11,128 nt of DNA from Baffinella frigidus (GCA_026770585.1 MU646347.1:104910-116037), one strand, 5' to 3'; numbered from the stretch's first letter, positions 1 to 6,584 are shown. The notes: a model not told the origin generated them from the letters alone. A program made the numbers and translations.

Positions 1-131
1 AGGGTTTAGGGTTTAGGGTTTAGGGTTTAGGGTTTAGGGTTTAGGGTTTAGGGTTTAGGGTTTAGGGTTTAGGGTTTAGGGTTTAGGGTTTAGGGCTTAG
101 GGCTTAGGGTTTAGGGTTTAGGGTTTAGGGT
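1..131 (+). repeat. Interstitial telomere repeat block T1, (TTTAGGG)n
   Basis: Almost perfect TTTAGGG heptamers fill this stretch, with two CTTAGGG variants near positions 96-109. It ends at a TTCTAGG junction into unique sequence. This heptamer is the plant/green-alga type, also found in several other algal lineages. The G-rich strand reads left to right. A real left chromosome end would read CCCTAAA on the plus strand, so this is an interstitial or inverted block, or the window is cut from a longer sequence. It is the least degenerate of the six blocks in the window. Confidence 0.97.
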
Positions 132-174
132 TCTAGGCACCCAGAGCGCAGGTGAGGCTTCATGGCGGTGCTTT

Positions 175-324
175 CATCTCAGAAAAAGAGTTTGAGAAGT
201 CGTTTTCCCAAAGTCAACTCCCCCATAAATCCGTCAACTTATGCGTAGAGGAAAGAATAAGTTGACGGATCTGTGAGGGAGTTGACTTTAGGAAAACGAC
301 TTCTAAAAGACTGTGTCTGAGATG
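175..324. repeat. Long imperfect palindrome (fold-back element)
   Basis: The left arm 175-240 pairs with the right arm 259-324 around an 18-nt loop, with few mismatches. The arms begin CATCTCAG and end CCGTCAACTT / AAGTTGACGG beside the loop. The arms hold no coding sequence. The CCGTCAACTT motif recurs at 1250-1262 and, inverted, at 1735-1745. I read it as a non-autonomous MITE-like insertion. The transposon superfamily is not determined because no clear target duplication is visible. Confidence 0.85.
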
Positions 325-360
325 AGCTTGAGAATGGAAAACTGTACGTTTGCACGACAT

Positions 361-470
361 AAGACCCTACGGTAGGCAATAGTGTAGGGACACAGGGGGG
401 TTCCTACGGATAAGGCAACGGAAAATGGCTTAGATCTGGCCATATTTTCCCATCGTAGCCCGCTGTGTGG
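361..470 (+). repeat. Dispersed repeat, copy 1 (second copy at 9200-9315)
   Basis: This stretch shares ordered blocks with 9200-9315: CCCTACGGTAGGCA, then GGGGGGTTCCTACGGATAAGG, then AACGGAAA, and a closing CGTAGCC-GCTGTGTGG. The inner parts have diverged. The CCCTACGGTAGG core also appears in the palindromic families further right, so this may be a related element. No coding sense was found. Confidence 0.7.
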
Positions 471-832
471 TACACGTAGCTACAGGACGAGCGAAGCTGT
501 CAACTGAGTCCCGGACCTGGATAGATTTATTTTCGGGAACTGTCCATCTAAAAGATTTATGGCACACACCCAGCTATTTTAGAGCCCTAAAAGTACGAAA
601 TGGCTCAAACGCCAAGCCACATCTGGAATTAAATCTATTCAGGAACGCGAAGAGAGTGATCGCTCTCTGGACAGAGGGGCCACTCGAGGCTAGAAATGGG
701 ACTATTTTAAATGTGGGATTGTTAAATTTAGTACCAGTCACGGGCAGGCTTGATCACGTTACTGGGGGAATCCCCCTGGAGACGGGCAGGCGTCTCCAGC
801 TGGAAGGCCGTCTTCATTCGCCGTGTGTTCTC
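471..832. other. No recognisable gene; weak inverted repeat and two small hairpins
   Basis: An open frame of 122 codons runs through 467-835 on the plus strand, but its translation resembles no family I know and has no domain features. The DNA instead shows an imperfect inverted repeat (about 519-536 against 626-643) and two short hairpins: GGGGGAATCCCC near 765-776 and TGGAGACG/CGTCTCCA near 777-798. I treat the frame as chance. Confidence 0.4.
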
Positions 833-918
833 TAGAGAGGGAGAGAGCGCGCGCGAGAGGGAGAGAGAGAGAGAGCGAGAGAGCGCGCGCGAGCGCGCGC
901 GAGAGAGAGATCGAAAGC

Positions 919-953
<35 letters not shown>

Positions 954-995
954 CGCGCGCGAGAGAGAGAGAGAGAGCGAGAGAGCGAGAGACAA

Positions 996-1044
<49 letters not shown>

Positions 1045-1070
1045 GAGAGAGAGAGAGAGAGAGACAGCGC

Positions 1071-1112
<42 letters not shown>
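833..1112. repeat. (GA)n microsatellite with (CG)n interruptions
   Basis: About 280 bp of nearly pure GA dinucleotide, broken by GCGCGCGC runs near 847-855, 883-900 and 953-961 and by GAGC steps. It gives long Arg/Glu/Ser-rich frames on both strands. These are artefacts of the dinucleotide repeat, not genes. Purine-rich GA tracts can form triplexes and alternating CG runs can form Z-DNA; that is general knowledge, not shown here. Confidence 0.95.
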
Positions 1113-1184
1113 CCTGCATTGAGACCAACACGGCCGCCATTCTACCCCGCAGAGGCGACATTTAACAGGGACGACGAGGGAGGT

Positions 1185-1300
1185 CTAGCTCTGCCTAACT
1201 CGGGTTGGCCGACTATTCTCAAGTTCACATGCTGGGTTCGCGGTACAAATCCGTCAACTTTGAAGCGGGAAAGAGCCCAAATAGACTGAGACAGAGCTAG
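1185..1300. mobile_element. Short transposon family D, copy 1, with 5-bp target duplication GAGGT
   Basis: The ends are CTAGCTCTGCC and its inverse ...GACAGAGCTAG. The element is flanked by a perfect direct repeat GAGGT at 1180-1184 and 1301-1305. The other copy (8899-9053) has the same ends, shares the last 29 bp almost fully, and has its own 5-bp flanking repeat, which supports the borders. The interior 1198-1276 is repeated inverted at 1722-1804. There is no coding capacity, so it would depend on a transposase elsewhere. Confidence 0.75.
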
Positions 1301-1322
1301 GAGGTAATGCAAGCACTACGGG

Positions 1323-1476
1323 TTCATCCAGCAAAATGTTTGGTTTAAAACAAAATGGCCTATCAAAACGTATTGTGGCCCTAATCAAATTTACTTAGGC
1401 CCTTAATAAACCTTCTTCAAACTCCTATGAACAAATAGGGATCCGTTTTCTCTAGATTAAACATGTCTCCGGATTA
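1323..1476. mobile_element. Element family F, copy 1 (about 155 bp, terminal inverted repeats)
   Basis: One of three copies (others at 4398-4526 and 10251-10408). All share TTCATCC..., AAAACAAAATGG, CCCTAATNAAAT, TTACTTAGG, CCTATGAACAAATAGGGA and a terminal AAACATGTC-CC-GATTA. The start and the inverse of the end match imperfectly (TCATCC-GG-ACATGTTT type), as expected for a MITE. It is A+T-richer than its surroundings. It lies between the inverted family D sequences. Confidence 0.75.
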
Positions 1477-1506
1477 GGGTGTGTACGGAGGGAGAGCGCC
1501 GAGATG

Positions 1507-1667
1507 TTCATAGGGTAACGGACTGAAAACCGGGTAGTTGGGCCTACGGTATTGCCTACGGTAGGCCGTAGGGGCCTACGGGGGCTCCTACGAAAAACCA
1601 GGTCCCAGGGGCCCTACGGCCTGCCGTAGGCTTAACTACCCGGTTTTCAGTCCGGTATCCTATGAAT
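1507..1667. repeat. Palindrome with 34-bp arms and CCTACGG-rich centre
   Basis: The left arm 1507-1540 matches the inverse of 1634-1667 almost perfectly (core GGACTGAAAACCGGGTAGTT). The centre holds repeated CCTACGGTAGG and CCGTAGG units that can pair with each other. The same CCTACGG words occur in families A and B, which suggests a shared fold-back element type. No target duplication was evident. Confidence 0.8.
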
Positions 1668-1721
1668 GTGAGCTATGCGATCAAACGGATTATTTGGTAT
1701 CACTAATTTGGTGAGGCCGGG

Positions 1722-1804
1722 CGCTTTCCCACTCCAAAGTTGACGGATTCGTACCACAGAACCCAGCACGTCAACTTGAGAAGAGTCCGTCAACCCGAGT
1801 GCAC
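1722..1804 (-). repeat. Inverted copy of the family D interior (partner of 1198-1276)
   Basis: The reverse complement aligns with 1198-1276 through ACTCGGGTTG, TTCTCAAGTT, GTGCTGGGTT, AATCCGTCAACTTT and GGGAAAG. The two copies form a large inverted repeat with a roughly 445-bp centre holding a family F copy and the 1507-1667 palindrome. The CTAGCTCTG ends of family D are absent here, so this copy is partial or only related. Confidence 0.7.
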
Positions 1805-2037
1805 TCCTAGCCAGGATCTTTTACGTTACGTCAACAAACCTGATCCTCGGCAGTAAGTTGCCATTTCGTTTAGATGGACCGGCTCTGGGAGCCGGCATTT
1901 GACTTAAGGCTGTGGTTTTCAGGGGTAGTTGACTTACGCGAAATGTTCTGGCTCGGAGTGGAGTGAGGCAGAGCTCTGTGATCAAGGGGTTGGCGCTAGG
2001 AACTCCGGCATCTTGTTGAAGTGGCTCTGAACCCCAT
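1805..2037. other. Unassigned sequence on the 3' side of the LTO1 fragment
   Basis: No gene is recognised. On the minus strand this is where the third and later exons of the LTO1-like gene would be expected. I find no segment resembling the family's C-terminal part. A GCCGGCTCCCAGAGCCGG hairpin lies near 1877-1895, and GTTGAC words are scattered through it. The conserved gene therefore seems to lose its 3' part here, beside the palindromic repeats. Confidence 0.5.
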
Positions 2038-2076
2038 GACCCCCACCCGAAACCCGAAACCCCAACCCCCGAACCT
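2038..2076. repeat. Short degenerate telomere-like run in LTO1 intron 2
   Basis: The plus strand reads CCCGAAACCCGAAACCCCAACC, a degenerate CCCTAAA-like run of about five units. It lies just past the 5' splice site of the second LTO1 exon on the minus strand. In this case the sense strand of the gene is the G-rich one, unlike in the WD40 and GTPase fragments. Confidence 0.5.
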
Positions 2077-2105
2077 GTCCGTGTGATCGAGGGGTGGGAG
2101 CGTAC

Positions 2106-2177
2106 CCGCGTAGTAGCCAAGTTCGTGCCCAAGCTCTCTCCCCTTGTCCACGCCCAGCTGCCTCCCTTGCAAGATCC
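2106..2177 (-). CDS. LTO1: LTO1-like exon 2
   Basis: The 72 bases complete the interrupted glycine codon (G + GG) and carry the second half of the deca-GX3 motif, including GRQLG, KGRELG and GYYAG. Before it is CGCGAGCAG (3' splice site); after it GCGG precedes GTACGC (5' splice site). The unbroken glycine spacing across the junction is the best evidence that the exon borders are right. Confidence 0.8.
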
Positions 2178-2486
2178 CTGCTCGCGAGGGCAAGATCACC
2201 CTCCTGGACGCGTCTTCAGAGCTACACGTGCAGATCCCCATCCCGACGATTCTGACGCGAATCAAGATTCAGAGCGCAGGCACTCATGTGCTCCTGTGCA
2301 CGATGAGTGGGTTCCTCCTCAGCCCGGAAAACTGCAGGGTGCATGCACAGAGGGCCACTCCAGCGGGCGAATCGCGCTCCCTTTTATGCCAACTGCATTA
2401 TGGCACACCACGATAGAGCCGGTCCAGACTGGTCGAGAGAAAGCTTTCAGCTCACATGGCCTCGAGCGGAGGCGGGTGGCTGGGAC

Positions 2487-2574
2487 CTGCTTTACGGCCC
2501 TCTGCTGCTCCCTCCCGCCGCCCCTCCTGCTCCCACTCGTCCTCGAGGTTCAGGATCGAGTCGAACTCATCCAT
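2487..2574 (-). CDS. LTO1: LTO1-like exon 1
   Basis: The 88 coding bases from ATG (2574-2572) encode 29 residues plus one base of a glycine codon. The acidic FDSILNLEDEWEQEG start and the first GX3 units are typical of the family's N-terminus. The exon ends GCAG before GT, a canonical 5' splice site. No other upstream ATG in this frame is needed. Confidence 0.8.
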
Positions 2575-3027
2575 ACCCCTTACAGTGTCGAACGGAGGAA
2601 ATTCCTCGCCCTCTCCACCCCCCAAAAATGTGGTGGCGAAAGTGAACTTTCAAGTTCTCTACGAGGGGGCGCAATCGCAAACTAGGCAAAAGTCAAAGCA
2701 TCTGCACCTCGGGTCAACTTTTGGCAGAATGTATGGATTTTCGTACATTCTGCGCTTACGGCAACTTTTGATTGCCCCCCATCACGTCTAAAGTAGAAAA
2801 GTGACTTTCGCCCGAGGTACATTCCGGGCCGTTCGCACCGGTCGGGGCAGGAAAACCAAGGAGGGGGACGCAAATGTGGACCGCTCCTTGGTGGATCCCC
2901 CCACATGGGTAGTGGCAGTTTCTTGAGTAGGAAAACTCTGGTGCAGTTCCCAGACTTTTTCCTAATCTCGCCTCAATTCTTGCACCGTGCACTTTCACTT
3001 TCGAATAAAGTCAATAAGTGTCAATAA
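2575..3027. other. Non-coding stretch with a 10-bp-arm hairpin and larger imperfect palindrome
   Basis: No gene is seen. A perfect hairpin, GCAGAATGTA / TACATTCTGC, sits at 2724-2753, inside a looser palindrome of about 2704-2821 (ACCTCGGG...CCCGAGGT). A second hairpin, ACCAAGGAG / CTCCTTGGT, is at about 2855-2892. The 18-mer GACCGCTCCTTGGTGGA is found again at about 6107-6123. A 10-bp unit GTCAATAAGT is doubled at 3009-3028. The part next to 2574 could be the 5' region of the LTO1 fragment. Confidence 0.6.
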
Positions 3028-3190
3028 GTGAAGGCCTCGCTCTCCTCTGCGGCAACACTTGAACGAGACTCGTGTGCGGGGAGGATGCTGGCTCTTGGTC
3101 TTAGAGGTGGACGCGTGATGCTGGCGGATGAGGCGACCGGGGAAGTGAAGTGGGCACATGAGGCTCACCATGCACTGACACGGCCGCTAT

Positions 3191-3505
3191 GTGGCGAGTG
3201 TGGCGCAAGGTGATCGGCAGTGGAAGATTTGGGACGCTGTGAGTGGGGCGGTGCACAGGGTGGGAGCCGGGCACGACGGAACTGGTGCGTGCATCTGCGA
3301 AGTCCCCTACAATGGCGACCCAGGATGCCCGGTAGTCGCGCACCGGGGGGGGCTGCGAGCGGTGGCGTTCTCGCCGTGCGGGAAAAGGCTTGCCACCGCA
3401 GACGACTTCGCGGTGATCCTGTGGGACGTAGAGTCAGGGGAGGCTGAACACCGCATGGACATGGAGATGAAAGTGGGCGAAATGACCAGATCGTTGTCGT
3501 TCTAG
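3191..3505 (+). CDS. Longest intact WD40 frame within the relic
   Basis: About 104 codons encode nearly two WD40 blades, with WKIWDAVSGA and VILWDVESGE as the structural WD ends and AFSPCGKRLATAD as the preceding strand. The frame already carries WD40 sequence upstream (GRY, 3182-3190), so the GTG at 3191 is not a true start. It stops at TAG 3503-3505 where the next strand (SLSF...) begins, just before a family E repeat. Confidence 0.6.
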   Translation: MASVAQGDRQWKIWDAVSGAVHRVGAGHDGTGACICEVPYNGDPGCPVVAHRGGLRAVAFSPCGKRLATADDFAVILWDVESGEAEHRMDMEMKVGEMTRSLSF

Positions 3506-3529
3506 CCTTTGCACTGGAGAGCGAAACGC

Positions 3530-3625
3530 GATCCGAAAGCAAAAATGCGTTTTCTGCAGATCCCTTCTACGGAACGGCGTGTCGTTGGCATATGTTGGGA
3601 GAAATTAAAACCTTAAGGACCTCGG
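3530..3625 (+). repeat. Dispersed repeat family E, copy 1 (divergent)
   Basis: It shares GATCCGAAAG, TTTTCTGCAGA, CATATGTTGGGAG and CCTTAAGGACC with the other copies. It lies between WD40 strand fragments SLSF and GARLACG, so it interrupts the blade or its intron. It is the most divergent of five copies. Confidence 0.6.
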
Positions 3626-3778
3626 GCGAAGGGGCGAGGCTGGCGTGCGGGTGTTCCGGTAGCTTCATTTGCGTATAGGACACGACGACGGGGGCTCTGC
3701 TCCATAAGATGGAAGCTCCTCACGACCACACCATTACATGGGTGAACTTCAACCCCACCGACAGCCGCAGGCTCGCAA

Positions 3779-3869
3779 GCAGGAAGCACGGCTTTTCTGC
3801 AGGATACGTTCCGGTGTCCGCCTATGTTGGGAGTTAAAAGAACCTAAAGGACCTAAAGGACGACGCTCG
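3779..3869 (+). repeat. Dispersed repeat family E, copy 2
   Basis: It shares GGAAGCA-GGCTTTTCTGCAG, CCGGTGTCCGCCTATG, TTGGGAG and AACCTAAAGGACC with 7407-7496, 9497-9574 and 10087-10175. Here it lies between RRLAS and VALWDV of the WD40 relic. A GT at 3808 and AG at 3873-3874 could remove 67 bp in phase 0 and join AGY to VALWDV, so part of the repeat may act as an intron. That is inference. Confidence 0.75.
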
Positions 3870-3972
3870 GGCAGGTCGCGTTGTGGGACGTCGACAGCGG
3901 CGAGGAGCTCCGTACCTCCGCGGGGCGTCGTTTCGCATACTGTATTCACCAGACGGAACCACCATCGCAACT

Positions 3973-4219
3973 GTCAACCCTGAACCCTAAAATGTAAACC
4001 CTAAACCCTAAACCCTAAAACCTACACCCTGACCCCAAAACCCTAAACCCCAAACCCCAAACCCCAAACCCCAAACCCTAAACCCTAAACCCTAAACCCT
4101 GAACCCTGAACCCTAAACCCTAAAACCTAAACCTTAAACTTCAAACCCTAAAACATAAACCCTAATACCTAAACCCTAAAACCTGCACCCTGACCCCTGA
4201 CCCCTAAACACTGATCCAG
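3973..4219 (+). repeat. Telomere-like block T2 forming a putative 247-bp WD40 intron
   Basis: Degenerate CCCTAAA units (CCCTGAA, CCCCAAA, CCCTAAAA) fill about 3979-4207. The stretch begins with GT directly after codon ACT (LYSPDGTTIAT) and ends CTGATCCAG before GTC AGT. Joining the exons in phase 0 gives a continuous blade from SPDGTTIAT into VSPRPGNLRDVDLVDAESG. The C-rich repeat is on the sense strand and ends in a pyrimidine/AG context like a 3' splice site. Confidence 0.7.
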
Positions 4220-4397
4220 GTCAGTCCCAGACCCGGCAACCTTCGCGATGTGGACTTGGTCGATGCCGAGTCGGGAGAACTGCTGGTCGAGATATTTGGG
4301 GGTGGGGAGGCTATCACTTCCGTCTCCTTTTCCTTGAATGATGGGAGCAAGCTCGCCTCGGCCGTGTAGAGGCCGGCTGCGACGGCACCTGCAAGGT

Positions 4398-4526
4398 TCA
4401 TCCGGGAACATGTTTAATTTAGAAGAAAATGGCCTATCAAACCGGATTCCGCCCCTAATTAAATCAACTTAGGGCCCTAATTGACCCTTCGTCTTTCCTA
4501 TGAACAAATAGGGACCCATTTTCTCA
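4398..4526. mobile_element. Element family F, copy 2, right end lost
   Basis: It begins TTCATCCGGGAACATGTTTA and follows the other copies through AATGGCCTATCAAA, CCCCTAATTAAAT, TTAGGGCCCTAATT and CCTATGAACAAATAGGGA. Homology stops at TTTTCTC near 4526. The terminal AAACATGTCCCCGGATTA is missing. It sits just after the WD40 fragment SKLASA. Confidence 0.75.
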
Positions 4527-4827
4527 CCTGGAAGGTACGTGCGGCGTTCTCCCAACGCGCACCCCCACTCCAGGCTCTTGGGTAGGGTATTCCAGGCGCG
4601 TTCTTGGAGCCATTGACGCGTTCTTGGAGCCGTTTTCCTCAAGAAAATCGACTTTTGAATACCGTTTTCCCTCAAAAAATGACTTTTGAATACCCCCCCC
4701 CTCCAGCCCTGCGTGGATCCTCGCATCAGCGATAGCGAACGTCACGACCACCAAACCCTAACCCCCCGCACCCCACACCTATGAGACCCCGCTTACATCA
4801 CCTGTCCGACCGAGGCTCACAACCTAG
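4527..4827. other. Spacer with two short tandem repeats between WD40 pieces
   Basis: A 20-bp unit containing CGCGTTCTTGGAGCC is doubled at 4597-4636. A 31-32-bp unit (CCGTTTTCC...GACTTTTGAATA) is doubled at 4630-4692. A possible WD40 strand, WILASA, can be read near 4713-4730, too short to be firm. A CACCTGTCCGACCGAGGCTCAC motif at 4800-4821 is a single copy of the 22-bp repeat seen at 5826-5902. An AG at 4826-4827 directly precedes the WD40 exon. Confidence 0.6.
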
Positions 4828-4900
4828 GTGTGGGACTCGTCGACCGGAGTGCTCCTCCGCACCATCAACCTTGGAGGTGTTCCTTTCTCGGTCGCGTGGG

Positions 4901-5151
4901 GTACACTCTAAGACCCTACACCCTACAACCTGAACCCTAAACCCTAAACCCTAAACCCTAAACCCTAAACCCTAAACCCTAAACCCCAAAACTCTCAACC
5001 TGAAAACCCTAAACCCTAAACCCCAAACCCTAAACCCCAAACCCTAAACCCTAAACCCTAAACCCCTAAACCCTAAACCCTAAACCCTAAACACCAAACC
5101 ATAAACCCCAAACCTTAAACCGTAAACTCTAAAACCTAAACCCTAAACCAG
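4901..5151 (+). repeat. Telomere-like block T3 forming a putative 251-bp WD40 intron
   Basis: CCCTAAA units, many perfect, fill 4918-5149. GT at 4901-4902 follows GCG TGG G, and AG at 5150-5151 closes ...CCCTAAACCAG. The split glycine codon is restored (G + GG), and the frame runs on as WARDQKCVAFAMGHHPRLGAGS to a TGA at 5277. Its size is within 4 bp of T2, and it too has the C-rich strand as sense. Confidence 0.65.
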
Positions 5152-5279
5152 GGCGCGACTGGGCGCGGGACCAAAAGTGTGTTGCATTCGCGATGGGGCA
5201 CCACCCGCGGCTCGGGGCGGGGTCGCGGGTGCTTGCGCTTCAAGTGGGGGTGGTTCGCATGATCCTTGACTGCGTCTGA
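5152..5279 (+). CDS. Last readable exon of the WD40 relic
   Basis: After the T3 block, 41 codons encode WARDQKCVAFAMGHHPRLGAGS followed by VLALQVGVVRMILD and a TGA at 5277-5279. The pattern V-A-F...RL-A-GS fits the B and C strands of a WD40 blade and continues FSVAWG from the previous exon. No WD dipeptide follows, so assignment rests on context. Confidence 0.45.
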
Positions 5280-5336
5280 TGATCGGGGCCTGAAAGGGCG
5301 TGCGGTGACGGGGAACTCCGTTACAACTTGTTCAAG

Positions 5337-5458
5337 TGCAGAGGTACCTCGCTCTTAAGAAACCGCCCCCCACTAGGACCCTACAGTAGGGCTATGCCTA
5401 GGGCCCTATGGCGGCCCAAGGGGGGGGGGCGGTTTCTTATGAGCGAGGTACCCCTGTA
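5337..5458. mobile_element. Family A fold-back element, copy A1
   Basis: A 122-bp palindromic element of the commonest family here. It begins TGCAGAGGTACCTCGCTC and ends GCGAGGTACCCCTGTA. The arms continue into CCGCCCCCC and GGGGGGGCGG, around a core CCCTACAGTAGGGCTATGCC. The left arm has two changes from the family consensus CAGGGGTACCTCGCTCATAA. There is no coding capacity. Most copies have TA just outside CAGGGG, as expected for Tc1/mariner-like MITEs. Confidence 0.9.
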
Positions 5459-5550
5459 CGTAGGCACGGTTTAGGAGAGTTGAACCGAAAAGAGCGTGAC
5501 TAGGATTCTCGGAGTGGGATCTGGTGCTGACGCGAAGATCAAGCCCCCCC

Positions 5551-5673
5551 CTACAGGGGTACCTCGCTCATAAGAAAACGCCCCCCCCTAGGACTCTACA
5601 GTAGGCCTATGCCTAGGGTCCTCTGGTGGTCCTAGGGGGGGGGACTATTTCTTATGAGCGAGGTACCCCTGTA
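5551..5673. mobile_element. Family A fold-back element, copy A2
   Basis: A complete copy with near-perfect arms: CTACAGGGGTACCTCGCTCA on the left and its inverse on the right, extending through TAAGAAA/TTTCTTA. The core has the same orientation as A1. Confidence 0.92.
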
Positions 5674-5737
5674 GGACCCTACAGTAGGCCTATGCCTGTG
5701 GCCCTACGGTGGTCCTAAGGGGGTGGCGCTTTCTTAC
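5674..5737. mobile_element. Family A element, right-half fragment fused to A2
   Basis: Directly after the A2 terminus the family core restarts (GACCCTACAGTAGGCCTATG...GGTGGTCCTAAG) and runs to GCGCTTTCTTA, then stops. It lacks both outer termini. The shared GTAGGACCCTACAG word at the junction suggests recombination between core and end rather than an independent insertion. Confidence 0.8.
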
Positions 5738-5825
5738 TCTCTGAGACCCCGCTTGGGAGGAGAGAGGCCGCGCCGGCCAAGGCCCACACACAAGCGAGAG
5801 AGAACTTACCTTCATTAGTCAACCA

Positions 5826-5902
5826 CCGAGGCTCGTCACCTGTCCGACCGAGGCTCGTCACCTGTCCGACCGAGGCTCGTCACCTGTCCGACCGAGGCTC
5901 AC
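5826..5902 (+). repeat. 22-bp tandem repeat, 3.5 units
   Basis: The unit CCGAGGCTCGTCACCTGTCCGA occurs at 5826-5847, 5848-5869 and 5870-5891 without change, with a partial fourth. Single copies occur at 4800-4821 and 8396-8417, and diverged inverse copies lie within the 110-bp repeats at 6433 and 7581. Spacerless identical units make it a minisatellite, not a CRISPR array. Confidence 0.9.
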
Positions 5903-6146
5903 ACTCTCAGCTGAAAGTATCTTTGGCTGGTTCACCAGGGACGCACTGCTAGCCAGGAAGTCAACCCCCCCCAGAAACTGTCCACTTTAGAATCCCGGAC
6001 GCCACAGTGGCGTCCATTTTACTACACCTCTCTCCCGTTTTTTTCAAAGTTGACTACTACAAAATCTTCTGGTTAGCAGTGGAATGGACTAGAAGCAGCG
6101 GGGAAGACCGCTCCTTGGTGGACGCTGGGGCTTTCACGACTTCTGT
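5903..6146. other. Unassigned spacer with a perfect 9-bp-arm hairpin
   Basis: No gene is seen. GGACGCCAC-A-GTGGCGTCC at 5997-6015 is a perfect hairpin. The word GACCGCTCCTTGGTGGA (about 6107-6123) is shared with 2879-2895. Confidence 0.6.
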
Positions 6147-6285
6147 GTGAGAGAGAGAGAGAGTGAGAGGGAGAGAGAGGGAGAGAGAGGGGAAGGGAGA
6201 GGGAGGGAGAGGGGGGGGGGGAGAGAGCGAGCGAGCGAGCGAGAGTGAGCGAAAGAGAGAGAGAGAGAGAGAGAGGAAAAGAGAG
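6147..6285. repeat. Second GA-rich microsatellite
   Basis: About 140 bp of (GA)n and (GGGA)n with a G10 run and a GAGCGAGCGAGC stretch near 6227-6242. It resembles 833-1112 but has more G and fewer CG runs. The Ser/Leu- and Arg/Glu-rich frames it creates are not genes. Confidence 0.93.
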
Positions 6286-6334
6286 CTCATCCCGGTTTTG
6301 GTTGTGGGGTCGGCTCCTGAACCCGTGCGGGTGG

Positions 6335-6436
6335 TACAGGGGTACCTCGCTCATAAGACCCCCCCCCCCCTAGGACCACCATAGGGCCCTAGGCATAAGC
6401 CTACTGTAGGGTCCTAGGGGGAGGCACTGTTGTGAG
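6335..6436. mobile_element. Family A fold-back element, copy A4, right terminus lost
   Basis: It begins TACAGGGGTACCTCGCTCAT and has the core in the opposite orientation (ACCACCATAGGG...CCTACTGTAGGGTCC). The right arm breaks off at GTGAGCG, where a 110-bp repeat (6433-6542) begins. Confidence 0.85.
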
Positions 6437-6542
6437 CGTCAGTCAGACAAGTAGCGAGCCTCGGTCATGGGCCAGGTCGCGAGCCTCTAGTTGACTGATG
6501 TGAAGGGTCAATGAACTCAGCTTGGTCTCAGTGGGCGCCCAA
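6433..6542 (+). repeat. 110-bp dispersed repeat family H, copy 1
   Basis: Runs TGAGCGTCAGTCAGACAAGT... to ...TCAGTGGGCGCCCA and is about 95% identical by eye to 7581-7690, in the same orientation 1148 bp away. Its first part, inverted, resembles the 22-bp minisatellite unit. No coding sense. Confidence 0.88.
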
Positions 6543-6584
6543 AGGAGTCCACTTTACGATAAGTAAACTCAGTTCCTGAAAGTG

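Larger units (their letters stand above)
2106..2574 (-). pseudogene. LTO1: LTO1/ORAOV1-like gene fragment, exons 1-2 (deca-GX3 motif), 3' part missing
   Basis: In yeast and animals, Lto1 pairs with Yae1 as the adaptor that recruits the ABC protein Rli1/ABCE1 for Fe-S cluster insertion in the cytosol. Exon 1 (2574-2487) starts at an ATG and encodes MDEFDSILNLEDEWEQEG plus the first glycine spacers. A GT follows (2486-2485), and an AG at 2179-2178 precedes exon 2 (2177-2106), giving a 309-bp intron. Splicing in phase joins EGRKAG to ILQGRQLG and yields ten glycines each separated by three residues, ending at GYYAG: the complete deca-GX3 motif. Exon 2 is followed by GT at 2105-2104. The FDxxLNLED start favours Lto1 over Yae1, which shares the glycine motif. 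The family's C-terminal half (usual length about 130-140 residues) was not found, so this is a truncated copy or a gene whose later exons were displaced. Intron 1 shows nothing else of note. Confidence 0.85.
3028..5279 (+). pseudogene. WD40-repeat protein gene relic, broken and split by repeat blocks
   Basis: Pieces of at least six WD40 blades follow in order on the plus strand. They include GGRVMLADEATGEVKW (about 3100-3150), YVASVAQGDRQWKIWDAVSG (3188-3247), LRAVAFSPCGKRLATAD and VILWDVESGEAEHRM (3350-3460), ARLACGCSGSFICV then DTTTGALLHKM (3634-3710), VALWDVDSGEELRT (3875-3916), LYSPDGTTIAT (3940-3972), VDLVDAESGELLVEI (4248-4292), ITSVSFSLNDGSKLASA (4312-4362) and VWDSSTGVLLRTINLGG (4828-4878). 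Such proteins form beta-propellers used as scaffolds; the partner is unknown. Breaks: a frame change with apparent deletion near 3180, a stop at 3503-3505, a TAG in place of the expected Trp codon at 3676-3678, and a frame change between 3916 and 3940. Two family E repeats, one family F element and two telomere-like blocks interrupt it. The two telomere-like blocks can be removed as introns without disturbing the blades; the other breaks look like decay. Confidence 0.8.

Noticed and set aside
1-131. True chromosome end at position 1
   Set aside because: The strand orientation is the opposite of what a left telomere would show.
467-835. Possible 122-residue protein gene
   Set aside because: No similarity to a known family, no start context, overlaps a dispersed repeat and the microsatellite, and the DNA shows inverted-repeat structure instead.
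750-1289. Long Arg/Glu/Ser-rich open frames on both strands over the GA tract
   Set aside because: They are produced by the (GA)n microsatellite in every frame and have no support outside it.
2083-2685. 200-codon plus-strand open frame
   Set aside because: It is the antisense shadow of the LTO1 exons; the minus strand gives a conserved motif and splice sites.
5826-5902. Short CRISPR-like array
   Set aside because: The units are directly adjacent with no spacers and the setting is eukaryotic.
6057-6384. Ser/Leu- and Arg/Glu-rich open frames around the second GA tract
   Set aside because: Same artefact; they also run into a family A element.
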